From CADEEN01 sp963738425 (GTDB lineage Bacteria > Pseudomonadota > Gammaproteobacteria > Burkholderiales > Burkholderiaceae_C): a DNA stretch of 64,000 nt. Shown one piece after another: positions 19,508 to 28,394 of this stretch; the stretch's first letter is position 1; the number at the start of each line of letters is the position of its first letter. A program made the position numbers and the translations under genes. The notes under the pieces are model-generated. The model was not told the DNA's origin. It searched no databases and was given only the letters and a program-made list of their open reading frames with translations. Location: NCBI GenBank assembly GCA_963738425.1, contig CAVTWT010000040.1, positions 66,761 through 130,760 on the forward strand. The letters run 5' to 3'.

Positions 19508-19558
19508 TTGACAAACCTTGCGCAGAGTATTGACAATACGGCCCTCGATTGGTAGTTG
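19508..19558 (+). promoter_or_regulatory. Candidate sigma-70 promoter region of the cold-shock gene
   Basis: Two perfect TTGACA hexamers lie at 19508-19513 and 19530-19535, upstream of the cold-shock gene at 19580. Weak -10 candidates are GACAAT (19532-19537, 18-base spacing from the first) and TAGTTG (19553-19558, 17-base spacing from the second). Perfect -35 hexamers are rare in this GC-rich sequence, so a strong promoter is likely, but the -10 match is poor. Confidence 0.4.
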
Positions 19559-19579
19559 TTTTGTTCCGAGGTAGTCACC

Positions 19580-19828
19580 ATGGCATTTGGTCGCGTCAAG
19601 TGGTTCAACGACGCCAAAGGGTTCGGCTTCATCGAGCCGGAGGGTGGTGGCGCCGATGTCTTCGCCCATTTTTCGGCCATCCAGATGGAAGGCTTTCGAA
19701 CCCTGAAGCAAGGTGGGCGCGTTTCGTACGAGGTGCTGCAGGGGCCCAAGGGTGACCAGGCGCAAAACATCCAGCCGGCCGAAGATGTCATGAGCGGCGC
19801 CAGCGCCTCGACCGTGACCGGCGGCTGA
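19580..19828 (+). CDS. Cold-shock domain protein
   Basis: This 82-residue CspA-family RNA/DNA-binding protein carries RNP1 as KGFGFIEP (residues 14-21) and RNP2 as VFAHFSAI (about residues 29-36). The C-terminal 15 residues, after QNIQPAE, are an Ala/Ser/Thr extension beyond the usual 67-residue core, as is common in this order. The start at 19580 is the ATG directly before AFGRVKWFN. It is monocistronic and divergent from clpS. Confidence 0.93.
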   Translation: MAFGRVKWFNDAKGFGFIEPEGGGADVFAHFSAIQMEGFRTLKQGGRVSYEVLQGPKGDQAQNIQPAEDVMSGASASTVTGG

Positions 19829-19980
19829 TCGGGCCGTGACAGTCGGCGCGTGATCGTCACGTTCTTGTAACTTCGGCGCTTTTCCAGCGTCAAGGCTTGC
19901 TGTGGGTCCGCGCTTGACGCAGGATCACGGCTCGTCGCAGCCCTGTCGGCTTTCACGCGGCGCAGAAAGCAGCAGCTCGC

Positions 19981-20205
19981 ATGTCCACGCTCGCCCGCGC
20001 CGCCTATCTTGACTCCTCTTTCGGCGCCGTCAGCGAATTGCCGCATGCCGGCAGTCCGTTAGAGAACCTGTTCGTCTATGACGATGCGGCACGCGAGCTG
20101 AAGCAACTCGCTGTGCGTGGCCTGGTCGAGATCGTGTCCGAACGCACGCGGCATGTCGCCGACGAAGAGCTGATCGAACACCTCAGCTTCAAACGCTTGC
20201 GTTGA
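19981..20205 (+). CDS. Small conserved-type hypothetical protein
   Basis: This 74-residue protein begins MSTLARAAYLDSSFG and ends EELIEHLSFKRLR. The composition is normal and mixed (not low-complexity), with a predicted helical middle (DDAARELKQLAVRGLVEI). I do not recognise a domain. No cysteine, signal peptide or membrane segment is present. It lies 76 bases upstream of the PlcP-like gene on the same strand, so it may share a transcript. Codon use looks like that of its neighbours, which supports coding. Confidence 0.6.
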   Translation: MSTLARAAYLDSSFGAVSELPHAGSPLENLFVYDDAARELKQLAVRGLVEIVSERTRHVADEELIEHLSFKRLR

Positions 20206-20281
20206 GCGTGGTTGTTGCGCGTGCGCCTCAAGTGGCGCGCATTCACGCTCGCGTCATGAGCGCGCGCGAACATGGCCAACC

Positions 20282-21169
20282 ATGGTGCCGCACCCCGAGT
20301 TCATGGACGTTCACGACGACGACGGCGTGGGCAAGTTGCGCGTGCGCACGGTCTGGATTTCCGACCTGCACCTTGGCACACCGGGCTGTCAGGCCAAGGC
20401 CTTGCTCGACTTCCTGCGCGACGTGCAGTGCGATACCCTGTACCTGGTCGGCGACATCATCGACGGCTGGCAACTGCGCCGCACTTGGTACTGGCCGCAG
20501 GCCCACAACGACGTCGTGCAGAAGCTGCTGCGCAAGGCACGCAAGGGCACCCGCGTGGTCTTCGTGCCAGGCAACCACGACGAGTTCGCGCGCCGCTATG
20601 TCACGCACACCTTCGGCGGCATCGAAGTCGTCGACGACTGCATGCACGTCACAGCCGACGGCCGGCGGCTGTGGATCACACATGGCGATCTGTTCGACGG
20701 CGTCATCCAATGTGCGAAGTGGCTGGCCTATGTCGGCGATGCGGCGTACGAGTTCACGCTCAAGGTCAACCGATGGTTCAACCGCGCGCGGGCGCGGCTG
20801 GGGCTGCCGTACTGGAGCTTGTCGAAGTACCTCAAGCACAAGGTCAAGCGAGCGGTCAGCTACATCGATGACTTCGAGGCCGCTGTGGCCCGCGAGGCCA
20901 AAAAACGCGGCGCAAACGGCGTGGTTTGCGGCCACATCCACCACGCCGAGATGCGCGACATCGACGGCATCCTTTACTGCAACGACGGCGATTGGGTGGA
21001 GAGCCTGACGGCCCTCGTCGAACACGACGACGGCCGGCTCGAAATCATCGACCGCAGCGCGCAGGCAGCAAAGGTGACAGTGACGGTACGCGAGCCGGCG
21101 ATCGCCGCCGAGCCGATGCCGATGCCCGAGCCCGCCATGGGCGCGGTCGAGGCCGGACTGTGGCGCTGA
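20282..21169 (+). CDS. PlcP/LpxH-like metallophosphoesterase (COG2908 type)
   Basis: This 295-residue calcineurin-like phosphoesterase has all metal ligands: SDLHLG near residue 27, GDIIDGW near residue 57, PGNHDEFAR near residue 97, THGDLFDG and GHIHHAE. Proteins of this kind are often labelled UDP-diacylglucosamine diphosphatase, but the true lpxH is at 15088. The long insert with a WFNRARARLGLPYWSLSKYLK segment, together with linked glycosyltransferases, fits the PlcP phospholipase C-like group that converts phospholipids to diacylglycerol. That assignment is inference. The C-terminal 30 residues are a Pro/Met-rich tail. It converges with the glycosyltransferase gene, one base apart. Confidence 0.75.
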   Translation: MVPHPEFMDVHDDDGVGKLRVRTVWISDLHLGTPGCQAKALLDFLRDVQCDTLYLVGDIIDGWQLRRTWYWPQAHNDVVQKLLRKARKGTRVVFVPGNHDEFARRYVTHTFGGIEVVDDCMHVTADGRRLWITHGDLFDGVIQCAKWLAYVGDAAYEFTLKVNRWFNRARARLGLPYWSLSKYLKHKVKRAVSYIDDFEAAVAREAKKRGANGVVCGHIHHAEMRDIDGILYCNDGDWVESLTALVEHDDGRLEIIDRSAQAAKVTVTVREPAIAAEPMPMPEPAMGAVEAGLWR

Positions 21170-21170
21170 G

Positions 21171-22328
21171 CTAAGCCACCAAGCGCAGGGACGGCTGTGG
21201 CGCGAGCGTCGCGGCACGCGCCAACAGAGTGGCCAGCACCTCAGGCACTTCGAACACGGCGCGGTTGTCGATGCGCGCCGTGGCTGCGTGCCACCGGGGC
21301 AGGTCTTGCAGCATCTCTTCTGCAGCCACAGGCAAACGCGCCACCGAAGGCACGACGATGCCCACGCCCTGCTCCTGCACCCACTGGGCGTTGTAGCGCT
21401 CCTGTGGCATCGTCCAGGCGTTCTTGATCGTGATCACCGGCAGCCCGAGCTGCACCGCTTCGGACAGCGCGCCGGGGCCGGGTTTGCCGATGAAAAAGTC
21501 GGCCAGGCGCATGACATCCGCCACCTCGTCGGTGAAGCCGACCCCCGCGTGCTTGGCTGAACGCCGCAACCGGCGGCACTGCTCGGCAAGCAGCTCGTTG
21601 CGGCCACACATCAGCAACAGCTGCACGCCATCCAACTTGCGCGCGATGCGCAGCATCTGTTGCGAGCCCTGTCCGCCGAACATGACGACACCGGTGGGCC
21701 GCAGCGGATCGAGGCCGAGCGCCGCACGGCGGTGGGCGCGATTGATCGGCGGCAGATCGTAGAAAGACGGCTTGAGGACCATGCCCGATGTCACGACGAT
21801 CTGCTCATCCGCATAACCTGCAGCACGCGCCTGGCGGGCCGCTTGCTGTGTTCCGCAGACGAGGGTCTGCGGCAGACCCGGCTCGATCCAGAAATGCGGC
21901 GGGTGATCGGCCATGTCGGTCATCACGGTGACGAACGGCACACCGGGCAGCGCACTCGACAACGACTCGCAGAGAACGCGGTTGAAGTTCGGCACCAGCG
22001 AAACCACGAGATCCGGCTCGGTCTGCGCCCAGTGGCGCTGCAGCACACGCAGCAGCGACGCATGGCCGAGGCGGATGGCACCTTGCAGCAGCTTCAGCTC
22101 CTGCGCCAGGCCGAGCGTCCAGCCGCGTTGCAGGCGCTTGTTGTAGAAGTCCTGCGGGTCGAAGCCCAAGACACGGCGGAAACTCGATTGCGGGTCGAGC
22201 ACCCGAGCCAGGTCGATCAGGCGCACTTGCCATGGGCGTTGCTGCTGTTCGATCACGGCCTGCAGTGCCAACGCCGCCGCGCGATGACCGCCACCGGCGT
22301 TGAAATACACGAAATCGAGGGTCTTCAT
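21171..22328 (-). CDS. MGDG-synthase/MurG-like glycosyltransferase
   Basis: This 385-residue GT-B glycosyltransferase resembles monogalactosyldiacylglycerol synthases and MurG (GT28). The N-terminal motif FNAGGGHRAAALAL (residues 9-22) is the acceptor-side Gly-rich loop of MGDG synthases. The C-terminal half has GKPGPGALSEA near residue 295, the nucleotide-sugar site. No transmembrane segment is present, consistent with peripheral membrane binding. It would add a sugar to diacylglycerol, the product expected from a PlcP-type enzyme. It is 10 bases downstream of psd on the same strand, so the two form an operon. Confidence 0.78.
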   Translation of the reverse strand: MKTLDFVYFNAGGGHRAAALALQAVIEQQQRPWQVRLIDLARVLDPQSSFRRVLGFDPQDFYNKRLQRGWTLGLAQELKLLQGAIRLGHASLLRVLQRHWAQTEPDLVVSLVPNFNRVLCESLSSALPGVPFVTVMTDMADHPPHFWIEPGLPQTLVCGTQQAARQARAAGYADEQIVVTSGMVLKPSFYDLPPINRAHRRAALGLDPLRPTGVVMFGGQGSQQMLRIARKLDGVQLLLMCGRNELLAEQCRRLRRSAKHAGVGFTDEVADVMRLADFFIGKPGPGALSEAVQLGLPVITIKNAWTMPQERYNAQWVQEQGVGIVVPSVARLPVAAEEMLQDLPRWHAATARIDNRAVFEVPEVLATLLARAATLAPQPSLRLVA

Positions 22329-22338
22329 GAAGGCGCGA

Positions 22339-23271
22339 TCATGCGGTCAGCGAGTGACGCGGCCATGACGGCACACGCATCAGCGCCTCGCCCATGCGCA
22401 GTCGCGAGCCGGGCGCAAGGCCTTCGCAAAGCGCGAAGCCGGCGGGCGCAAAAACGATGATCGTCGAGCCGTGTTCGAACCAGCCCATCTCCTGCCCTTT
22501 GACCAGCGGCGCGTGGCATGGCGTTTCATTGGCGCCGCGCTGGCGCAGCGTCCGGACCACGTCGAGGAAATGGAACCGCATGCTGGCCACCAGCACCGCC
22601 GCCACCGGCACCAGCGCGATCGTCTGGCCGCCCTCCTTCAGGCGCAGCCGCACCAATGCGCGCTCGTTGCGGCAGAACAGGCGCTCGACACGCGCCAGAG
22701 CGATCGGGTTGACGTTCCAGGTGTCGCCGCTGATGTAGGTGACATGCAGGGCCGTGCAGTCGTGCGGTGCGTGGAAGCGGTGGTACATCGCCGACGTGAG
22801 GCGCAGCGTGACGTAACGGCCGCCCTCGAAAGCGCTGCTGTCCTGCGACGGCCCGAACAAGTCGGCCAGTGCGTACGGCATGCCCTTGGCCTGCAACACC
22901 TGCCCGCGCTCCACCGTCCCGCAGGCGCCGACGATGGCGTCGCACGGGCTCGTCAGCACCTCGTGCCGCGGGTCGACGGGGCGCACGCCGTCTCGCAGCT
23001 CGCGCGTGAAGCAGTCGTGGATTGACGCAAAGCGCGTCTGCTTGGCCTCGCTCAGATCGAGGTTGGTGAACAAACGCCACACCGCGATCGCGGCGCGTGT
23101 GAAGAACGGGCTCCGGATGCGGCTGATGCGGCCCATCAACCGCGTCAATGCAATGCGTGGCACGCGGTTGGTGAGCAGGAAGTTCAGGTCTTCCTGTGCA
23201 AACACACGGCCGATCAGCCCTACTTTGGCGAAACCTTCGGTTTTCACAACACTGTCAACAGCCTCTGTCAT
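22339..23271 (-). CDS. psd: Phosphatidylserine decarboxylase family protein
   Basis: This 310-residue proenzyme belongs to the pyruvoyl-dependent phosphatidylserine decarboxylases. The self-cleavage motif appears as HGST in GWFEHGSTIIVFA near residue 257, where the classic form is LGST; Ser would become the pyruvoyl group. YHRFHAPHDC near residue 166 is the conserved His region. It differs enough from the standard short form that the true substrate might be another amino-phospholipid. It is divergent from the class III PLP enzyme gene, with only 11 bases between the starts. Confidence 0.82.
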   Translation of the reverse strand: MTEAVDSVVKTEGFAKVGLIGRVFAQEDLNFLLTNRVPRIALTRLMGRISRIRSPFFTRAAIAVWRLFTNLDLSEAKQTRFASIHDCFTRELRDGVRPVDPRHEVLTSPCDAIVGACGTVERGQVLQAKGMPYALADLFGPSQDSSAFEGGRYVTLRLTSAMYHRFHAPHDCTALHVTYISGDTWNVNPIALARVERLFCRNERALVRLRLKEGGQTIALVPVAAVLVASMRFHFLDVVRTLRQRGANETPCHAPLVKGQEMGWFEHGSTIIVFAPAGFALCEGLAPGSRLRMGEALMRVPSWPRHSLTA

Positions 23272-23282
23272 ATCTATGCCTC

Positions 23283-24930
23283 ATGGATGAAACCTTTGCC
23301 TCTGCCGCCCTGGCACTCGGTGCGCTGGCCCTGTTGCCGGCCGCCAAGCGCCGCCTCGAACTCTCTCGCGCCAAGCACCGTTCGCTCGCCGGCCACTCGC
23401 GCTGGGCCAAGCGCCTGGCGGCGTTGATCCCCGGCTACGCCTATGACGAGACACGCTTCTTCGACAGCGACGGTGCGCCGGAGAGCGTCGCGCAGCAACG
23501 GCGCGTGGCCTTCGAACGCCTGGCCGCCGTCTTCGAACAGCGCTTCCCCGTCAGCGCCGCCACCACCGCGCGCGCACGCGAGGCGATTTCGGACTTGCAG
23601 TTCACCGGCCGCTACCGCGTGCCCTTTCAGTACGCGCCGCTCGTGCGCGAACGGCTGCGCATCGGCGCCTTCGCACAAGCCGCCGACGGCGTCATGGTCG
23701 AAGACCTCGACGGCAACCGCTTCTTCGATCTCACCGGCTCGTACGGCGTCAACGTCTTCGGCACCGACTTCTACCGAGCCTGCATCGACGAAGGCGCCGA
23801 GCGCGCACGCGCCCTCGGCCCGGTGCTGGGCAACCTGCACCCGATGACGTTGGCGAACGCCGAGCGGCTGAAGGTCATCTCCGGGCTCGACGAAGTGTCG
23901 TTCCACATGTCCGGCACAGAGGCCGTGATGCAGGCCGTGCGCCTGGCGCGATACCACACGCGGCGCAAATACCTGGTGCGCTTCTGCGGCGCGTACCACG
24001 GCTGGTGGGAAGACGTGCAGCCGGGTCCGGGCAATCCGCTGCCGCCGCGCGAAACCTACACGCTGCGCGACATGGACGAGCGCTCGCTGAAGGTGCTGCG
24101 CACACGGCGCGACATCGCCTGCGTGCTCGTCAACCCGTTGCAGGCCCTGCACCCGAATGCCAATGCACCGGGCGATGCGCAGTTGATCGACGGTTCGCGT
24201 CGCGCCGCCTTCGACCGCGAGGCCTACTGCGGCCTGGTTGAAGCGGCTGCGCGAGGTCTGCAGCGAGCGCGGCATCGTGCTGATCTTCGATGAGGTCTTC
24301 GTCGGCTTCCGCCTCGCGCCCGGCGGCGCACAGGAGTACTTCGGCGTGCGCGCCGACATGGTGACCTACGGCAAGACGCTCGGCGGCGGCCTGCCGGTGG
24401 GCGTGGTCTGCGGCAAGCGCGAGCTGATGAAGCGCTTTCGCGAAGAGCGTCCGGCCGACATCTGCTTTGCGCGCGGCACCTTCAACTCGCATCCGTACGT
24501 GATGGGCGCCATGGCGGCCTTTCTCGACCGTCTTCAAACGCCCGAGGTGGCCGCGATCTACGGCGGTCTCGATTCGCGCTGGAACGCGCGCGCCGAAAAC
24601 CTGAACTGGCGTCTGCGCGAGGCCGGCGTACCCGTGCAGGTGGCCAACCTGTCGAGCATCTGGACCGTGCTCTACACACAACCGGGCCGCTACCACTGGA
24701 TGCTGCAGTTCTACCTGCGCGCGCAAGGCCTGGCGCTGTCCTGGGTCGGCACCGGCCGAATGATCTTCAGCCTCAACTACAGCGACGCCGATTTCGACGC
24801 CGTGGCCGAGCGCTTCGTCGAGGCCTGCGTGCAGATGCAGGCTGACGGCTGGTGGTGGAGCGCGCCATCGCTGACCGCCAAGGCCATCAAGCGCGGCATC
24901 CTGGGCGAGATGCTGCGCCTGAAGTTCTGA
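23283..24930 (+). pseudogene. Class III PLP-dependent aminotransferase, split by a +1 frameshift
   Basis: This is a glutamate-1-semialdehyde aminomutase-like class III enzyme with a hydrophobic N-terminus (ALALGALALLPAA, residues 7-19). The first frame runs from 23283 to about 24232 and includes SGTEAVMQAVRLARYHT and the AYHGWW motif. The second frame resumes WLKRLREVCSERGIVLIFDEV and contains the PLP lysine in YGKTLGGGLPVG. Deleting one C from the GGCC at 24231-24234 restores YCGWLKRL. As written, the first product stops at 24293, before the lysine. It is linked to psd, glycosyltransferases and an Mpo1-like gene. Confidence 0.8.
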
Positions 24931-24936
24931 ATGCAT

Positions 24937-25549
24937 TCAGCGGTGCCGCACGTGCGTCATCGGGTCGATCAGCTCGCCGCGCAAGCAGGTGCAGCGGCGC
25001 CTTGTGGTACAGCCAGATGTCGTGGAACGGATCGGTGAGGATCTTGGTGAGCCACACAAGACCCGTGGCCAGATCCTGCTGCAGCCACAACTGACCTACA
25101 CGGATCACGAGGCCGGCAACACCGAGCGCCAGCCAGGCGATACCGACGTCATGCAGGTAGCCGTTGAAATCGACGGCGGGCTCGATGGCGCCGAGCAGCG
25201 ATGGCGCAACCCAGAGCGCCAGCGGAATTGCAACCCACACCGCCATCAAGACGATCTTGCGGCGGATGTTGTAGCCGACCTTGATGTCTTCCTTGAACGC
25301 ATCGCTGGCGTGGTTCACGTGGTCGTAACCGCGCGGCTCGAAGAAGAAGTGTCCCGCTTGCCGTGTCGTCATCGACACGCACCAGGCCAGCAGCGCGGCC
25401 ATCGCCGGATCGACGAACAACAGACCATAGGCGATGACGAAGCTGATCGCGCTGACCAGGTGCAGGCTCTGGTTGATGCGGCTGTGGTGGTAGTAGCGGT
25501 GGTCGTCCCAGCGCTGCGTTTGCAGTTCTTGCAGGAAAGAGGTTTTCAT
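24937..25549 (-). pseudogene. Mpo1-like (DUF962-type) membrane protein, split by a +1 frameshift
   Basis: This is a membrane protein of about 200 residues with four or five hydrophobic helices. The start MKTSFLQELQTQRWDDHRYY is at 25549. YYHHSRINQSLH and AGHFFFEPRG resemble the His-rich pattern of DUF962/Mpo1 proteins, ER or membrane dioxygenases that shorten 2-hydroxy fatty acids in yeast. Near 24981 the frame changes: removing one base restores LRGELIDPMTHVRHR and a TGA at 24937-24939. Unrepaired, translation runs on to 24887 inside the neighbouring gene. The Mpo1 relation is tentative. Confidence 0.65.
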
Positions 25550-25672
25550 GACACTCCTGTGAAACAGCACTGACCCAGCGCTGCATGACGAGATGGTGAA
25601 GGTGTTGCGTGAAAGTGCCGTGACGGCCTGCGCTGTCATCGAACGGTGATGTGCACTCGTCACCATGCGCAG

Positions 25673-26900
25673 ATGCGACGCGATGCCATCGACCACCTGC
25701 TGATCGACAGCCTGCCGGCGTCACCGCGCTCGCGGCGCGTGGCCATGGTCACGGAGACGTACCCGCCTGAGGTCAACGGCGTGGCGATGTCGATGGCGCG
25801 ATCTGGTCGAAGGCCTGCACGAGAGACATCACGACGTGCAACTGGTGCGACCGCGTCAGCAGGCTGCGCCCGACAGCAGCCGTGAAGCGCGCTTCGACGA
25901 AGTGCTCACCGGCGGCTGCGCCATCCCGCGCTACCCGCACCTGCGCATGGGTCTGCCGTCGAAGCGCACGCTCGTGCGGCTGTGGTCACTGCGGCGACCC
26001 GATGTGGTCCACATCGCCACCGAAGGGCCGCTCGGCTGGTCGGCGCTGCAGGCCGCGCGCCATCTCAAACTGCCGGTGACGACGGACTTTCGCACCAACT
26101 TCCATGCTTACGGTCAGCATTACGGCATTGGCTGGCTGACCCAACCCATCCTGGCCTATCTGCGCAAGTTTCACAACCAGGCGCAATGCACGATGGTGCC
26201 GACCGACGCGCTGCGCAAGGACCTTGCCGCACGCGGGTTCGAGCGATTGCATGTCGTCGGACGCGGTGTCGATACACGGCTGTTCAGCCCAGCCCGGCGC
26301 GACCCGCAACTGCGCTCGCAATGGGGTGCGGGCGATGACACGTTGGTGCTGGCTTATGTCGGCCGCCTGGCCGCTGAAAAGAATCTCGATGCGCTGCTTG
26401 CCGCCTACGAGGCCGTGCGCACCCAGCATGCCGACGCCCGGTTGCTATTGGTCGGCGACGGCCCGATGCGCGACGTGCTGCGCGCGCGATGCCCCCAAGC
26501 CATCGTCGCCGGCCACCGCAGCGGCGAAGACCTGGCAGCGCACTACGCCTCGGCCGACATGTTCCTGTTCCCGAGCCAGACCGAGACCTTCGGCAACGTC
26601 ACCACAGAAGCGATGGCCAGTGGCCTGCCGGTCGTGGCCTTCAACAGCGCGGCGGCGGGGCAGTTGATCCAGCACGGCCGCAATGGCATGTTGGCCGCGG
26701 GCCTCGATCTGCCCGCCTTCGTGCGGGCCGGCCTGCCGCTGGCCGGAGATGCCGCGTTGCGCGCTGCCCTGGGCATCGCGGCGCGTGAAACCGCGTGCCG
26801 CATCGATTGGCGCAGTGTCGTGGTGCGCTTCGAGCGCATCGTCTCGCAGGTCATCGATCAAAGTGCGCCGGCTTCGTCGCCGGCGCCTGCTCACGCCTGA
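25673..26900 (+). pseudogene. GT4-family glycosyltransferase, split by a +1 frameshift
   Basis: This is a GT-B glycosyltransferase of family 4 (MgtA/Agt-like). The N-terminal frame holds VAMVTETYPPEVNGVAMSMAR. At about 25800 one extra base shifts it, and the second frame continues LVEGLHERHHDVQLVRPRQQ to the end. The C-terminal domain has the donor-site motif FPSQTETFGNVTTEAMASG near the end of the domain. Removing one base gives about 408 residues, normal for the family. The second frame lacks a good start before 25836. Its 3' end overlaps the convergent lplT gene by 50 bases. Confidence 0.8.
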
Positions 26901-28116
26901 CGCCGTCGCGCAGATGCTCACGCAGCATCAGCGCACACACGGCCGCCGCCACGAAAAAGCCCAGCAACCGCAAGGTCGTCACGATCGACGCACCTTGAGC
27001 AAGCAAGCCCGCGTACACAGCCAGCATCACCAGCACGCTCAGGTTCTCGTTGAAACCCTGCACCGCGATCGAGCGCCCCGATGTGAGGAGCGCACAGCCA
27101 CGGTGTTGCAGCAGCGCATTCAGCGGCACGACCATGAAGCCACCCACCAAACCGACCAACGCCAGCAGCGGCACCACCAGCACGATGCTGCGCACCGAAG
27201 CGACGAGCGGGATCAGCAAGCCCATCAACACGCCTGCCGCCAGAAGGTGCTTGGCATGGCGCAATGCCACCCAGCGTCCGGCCGCTGTTGCGCCGGCGAC
27301 CACGCCGACCGCCACCGCAGCCTGCAGATAGGCCGCGCGGTCGAGCGTCAGGCCGAGTACATCGACCGCCCAGCGCAGCACCGCGAATTGCAGCGTCGCG
27401 CCAGCGCCCCAGAAGATCGTCGTCGCGGCCAGCGACATGCCGCCCTCCTCGTCGCGCCACAGCGTGGTGTTGCCACGGCAGAAGGTGCGCAGCAGCTCGC
27501 CCAAGTGCAGCGCCGTGCGCGGGTAGCGTGCGCCGCTGTCGGGCACGCCGAGGTTGAGCGCACTGGCCAGTGCATAGACGGCCAGCAGGAGCAGCAGCGA
27601 CAAGGTCAAGGCGTCGGCCGCGCTCCAGCGCTGGGTCAGGTCGGCCCACGATGAGGTCACGATCCACGGACTGATCAGCAACCCGCCCAGCATCGTGCCC
27701 AGCAGGACGGCGCAGACCACCGTGACCTCGAGCCACGCATTGGCTGCGACCAGGCCTTCGGGTCCGACCAGCTCTGTGACCAGGCCGTACTTGGCCGGTG
27801 CATAGGCAGCAGCACCGAAGCCGACAACCGCCAGCGCAGCCACCGGCTGCACGCCCGCCAGCAGCGCAAGCACGCCGGCGACCTTGACGCCGTTCATCGC
27901 CGCCATCACGCGCGCCTTGGGAAAAGCATCGGCCAACGGCCCGACGAAGGGCGCGAGCAGCACATAGCTCAGCGTGAAGCCGAACTTGAGCAACGGTGCC
28001 CACCAGCCGGGCAGGCCCTGCTGCACGAGCAGTGCGATGGCGACGATCAGCAGCGCGTTGTCGGCCAGCGCCGAGGTAAATTGCGCCCCGATCAGCAGGC
28101 CGAAGCGCGGCGGCAT
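26851..28116 (-). CDS. lplT: Lysophospholipid transporter (MFS)
   Basis: LplT (421 residues) is a major-facilitator flippase that returns lysophospholipids from the periplasm side to the cytoplasm for re-acylation. Its start FGLLIGAQFTSALADNALL and the APAKYGLVTEL motif near residue 120 are characteristic. About 11-12 helices are visible. The acyltransferase Aas that usually accompanies LplT is not in this window. The ATG at 28116 is five bases after the stop of a small secreted protein gene, with GGAAGG upstream. It shares its 3' end with the GT4 gene. Confidence 0.85.
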   Translation of the reverse strand: MPPRFGLLIGAQFTSALADNALLIVAIALLVQQGLPGWWAPLLKFGFTLSYVLLAPFVGPLADAFPKARVMAAMNGVKVAGVLALLAGVQPVAALAVVGFGAAAYAPAKYGLVTELVGPEGLVAANAWLEVTVVCAVLLGTMLGGLLISPWIVTSSWADLTQRWSAADALTLSLLLLLAVYALASALNLGVPDSGARYPRTALHLGELLRTFCRGNTTLWRDEEGGMSLAATTIFWGAGATLQFAVLRWAVDVLGLTLDRAAYLQAAVAVGVVAGATAAGRWVALRHAKHLLAAGVLMGLLIPLVASVRSIVLVVPLLALVGLVGGFMVVPLNALLQHRGCALLTSGRSIAVQGFNENLSVLVMLAVYAGLLAQGASIVTTLRLLGFFVAAAVCALMLREHLRDGVRREQAPATKPAHFDR

Positions 28117-28121
28117 CGGCG

Positions 28122-28277
28122 CTATCGTGCCTTCCACAACTTGGGCACATGCAGCAGGATGAACTCGTTGTCGTCTTGCTTGCCTAGTGCGCGGCCCATC
28201 GAGTAGGGGTAGTGCTCGGCTGACACGTTCAACGCCGCTGCTGATGCCAGCGCGACGATCCACCAACGAGTTGCCAT
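28122..28277 (-). CDS. Small secreted-type protein coupled to lplT
   Basis: This 51-residue frame starts MATRWWIVALASAAALNVSA, a plausible signal peptide, and continues with a mature part of about 30 residues ending KLWKAR. The mature portion is charged and mixed (GKQDDNEFILLHVP). Its TAG stop is five bases before the lplT start, so translation would be coupled. I do not recognise the family. Small size leaves room for chance, but the composition and placement are gene-like. Confidence 0.45.
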   Translation of the reverse strand: MATRWWIVALASAAALNVSAEHYPYSMGRALGKQDDNEFILLHVPKLWKAR

Positions 28278-28394
28278 CGACAGCCCCTCACCTGTGTTGC
28301 GCAAGACGGCGAGCATGGCAACGCGGCGTGAACAGCGCGTGACAAGGCGGCTCGTCAACGTTCATGCACGGGACATGGTGCTGTCACGCTCGGG

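Noticed and set aside
20282..21169. Second lpxH
   Set aside because: A true LpxH is already encoded at 15088-15897, and this protein has a long basic insert and a lipid-gene context that fit the PlcP-like group better.
23252..23271. CTGTCA repeated twice before the class III PLP gene as a Pho box
   Set aside because: The two copies are 13 bases apart rather than 11, and they lie inside the psd coding start.
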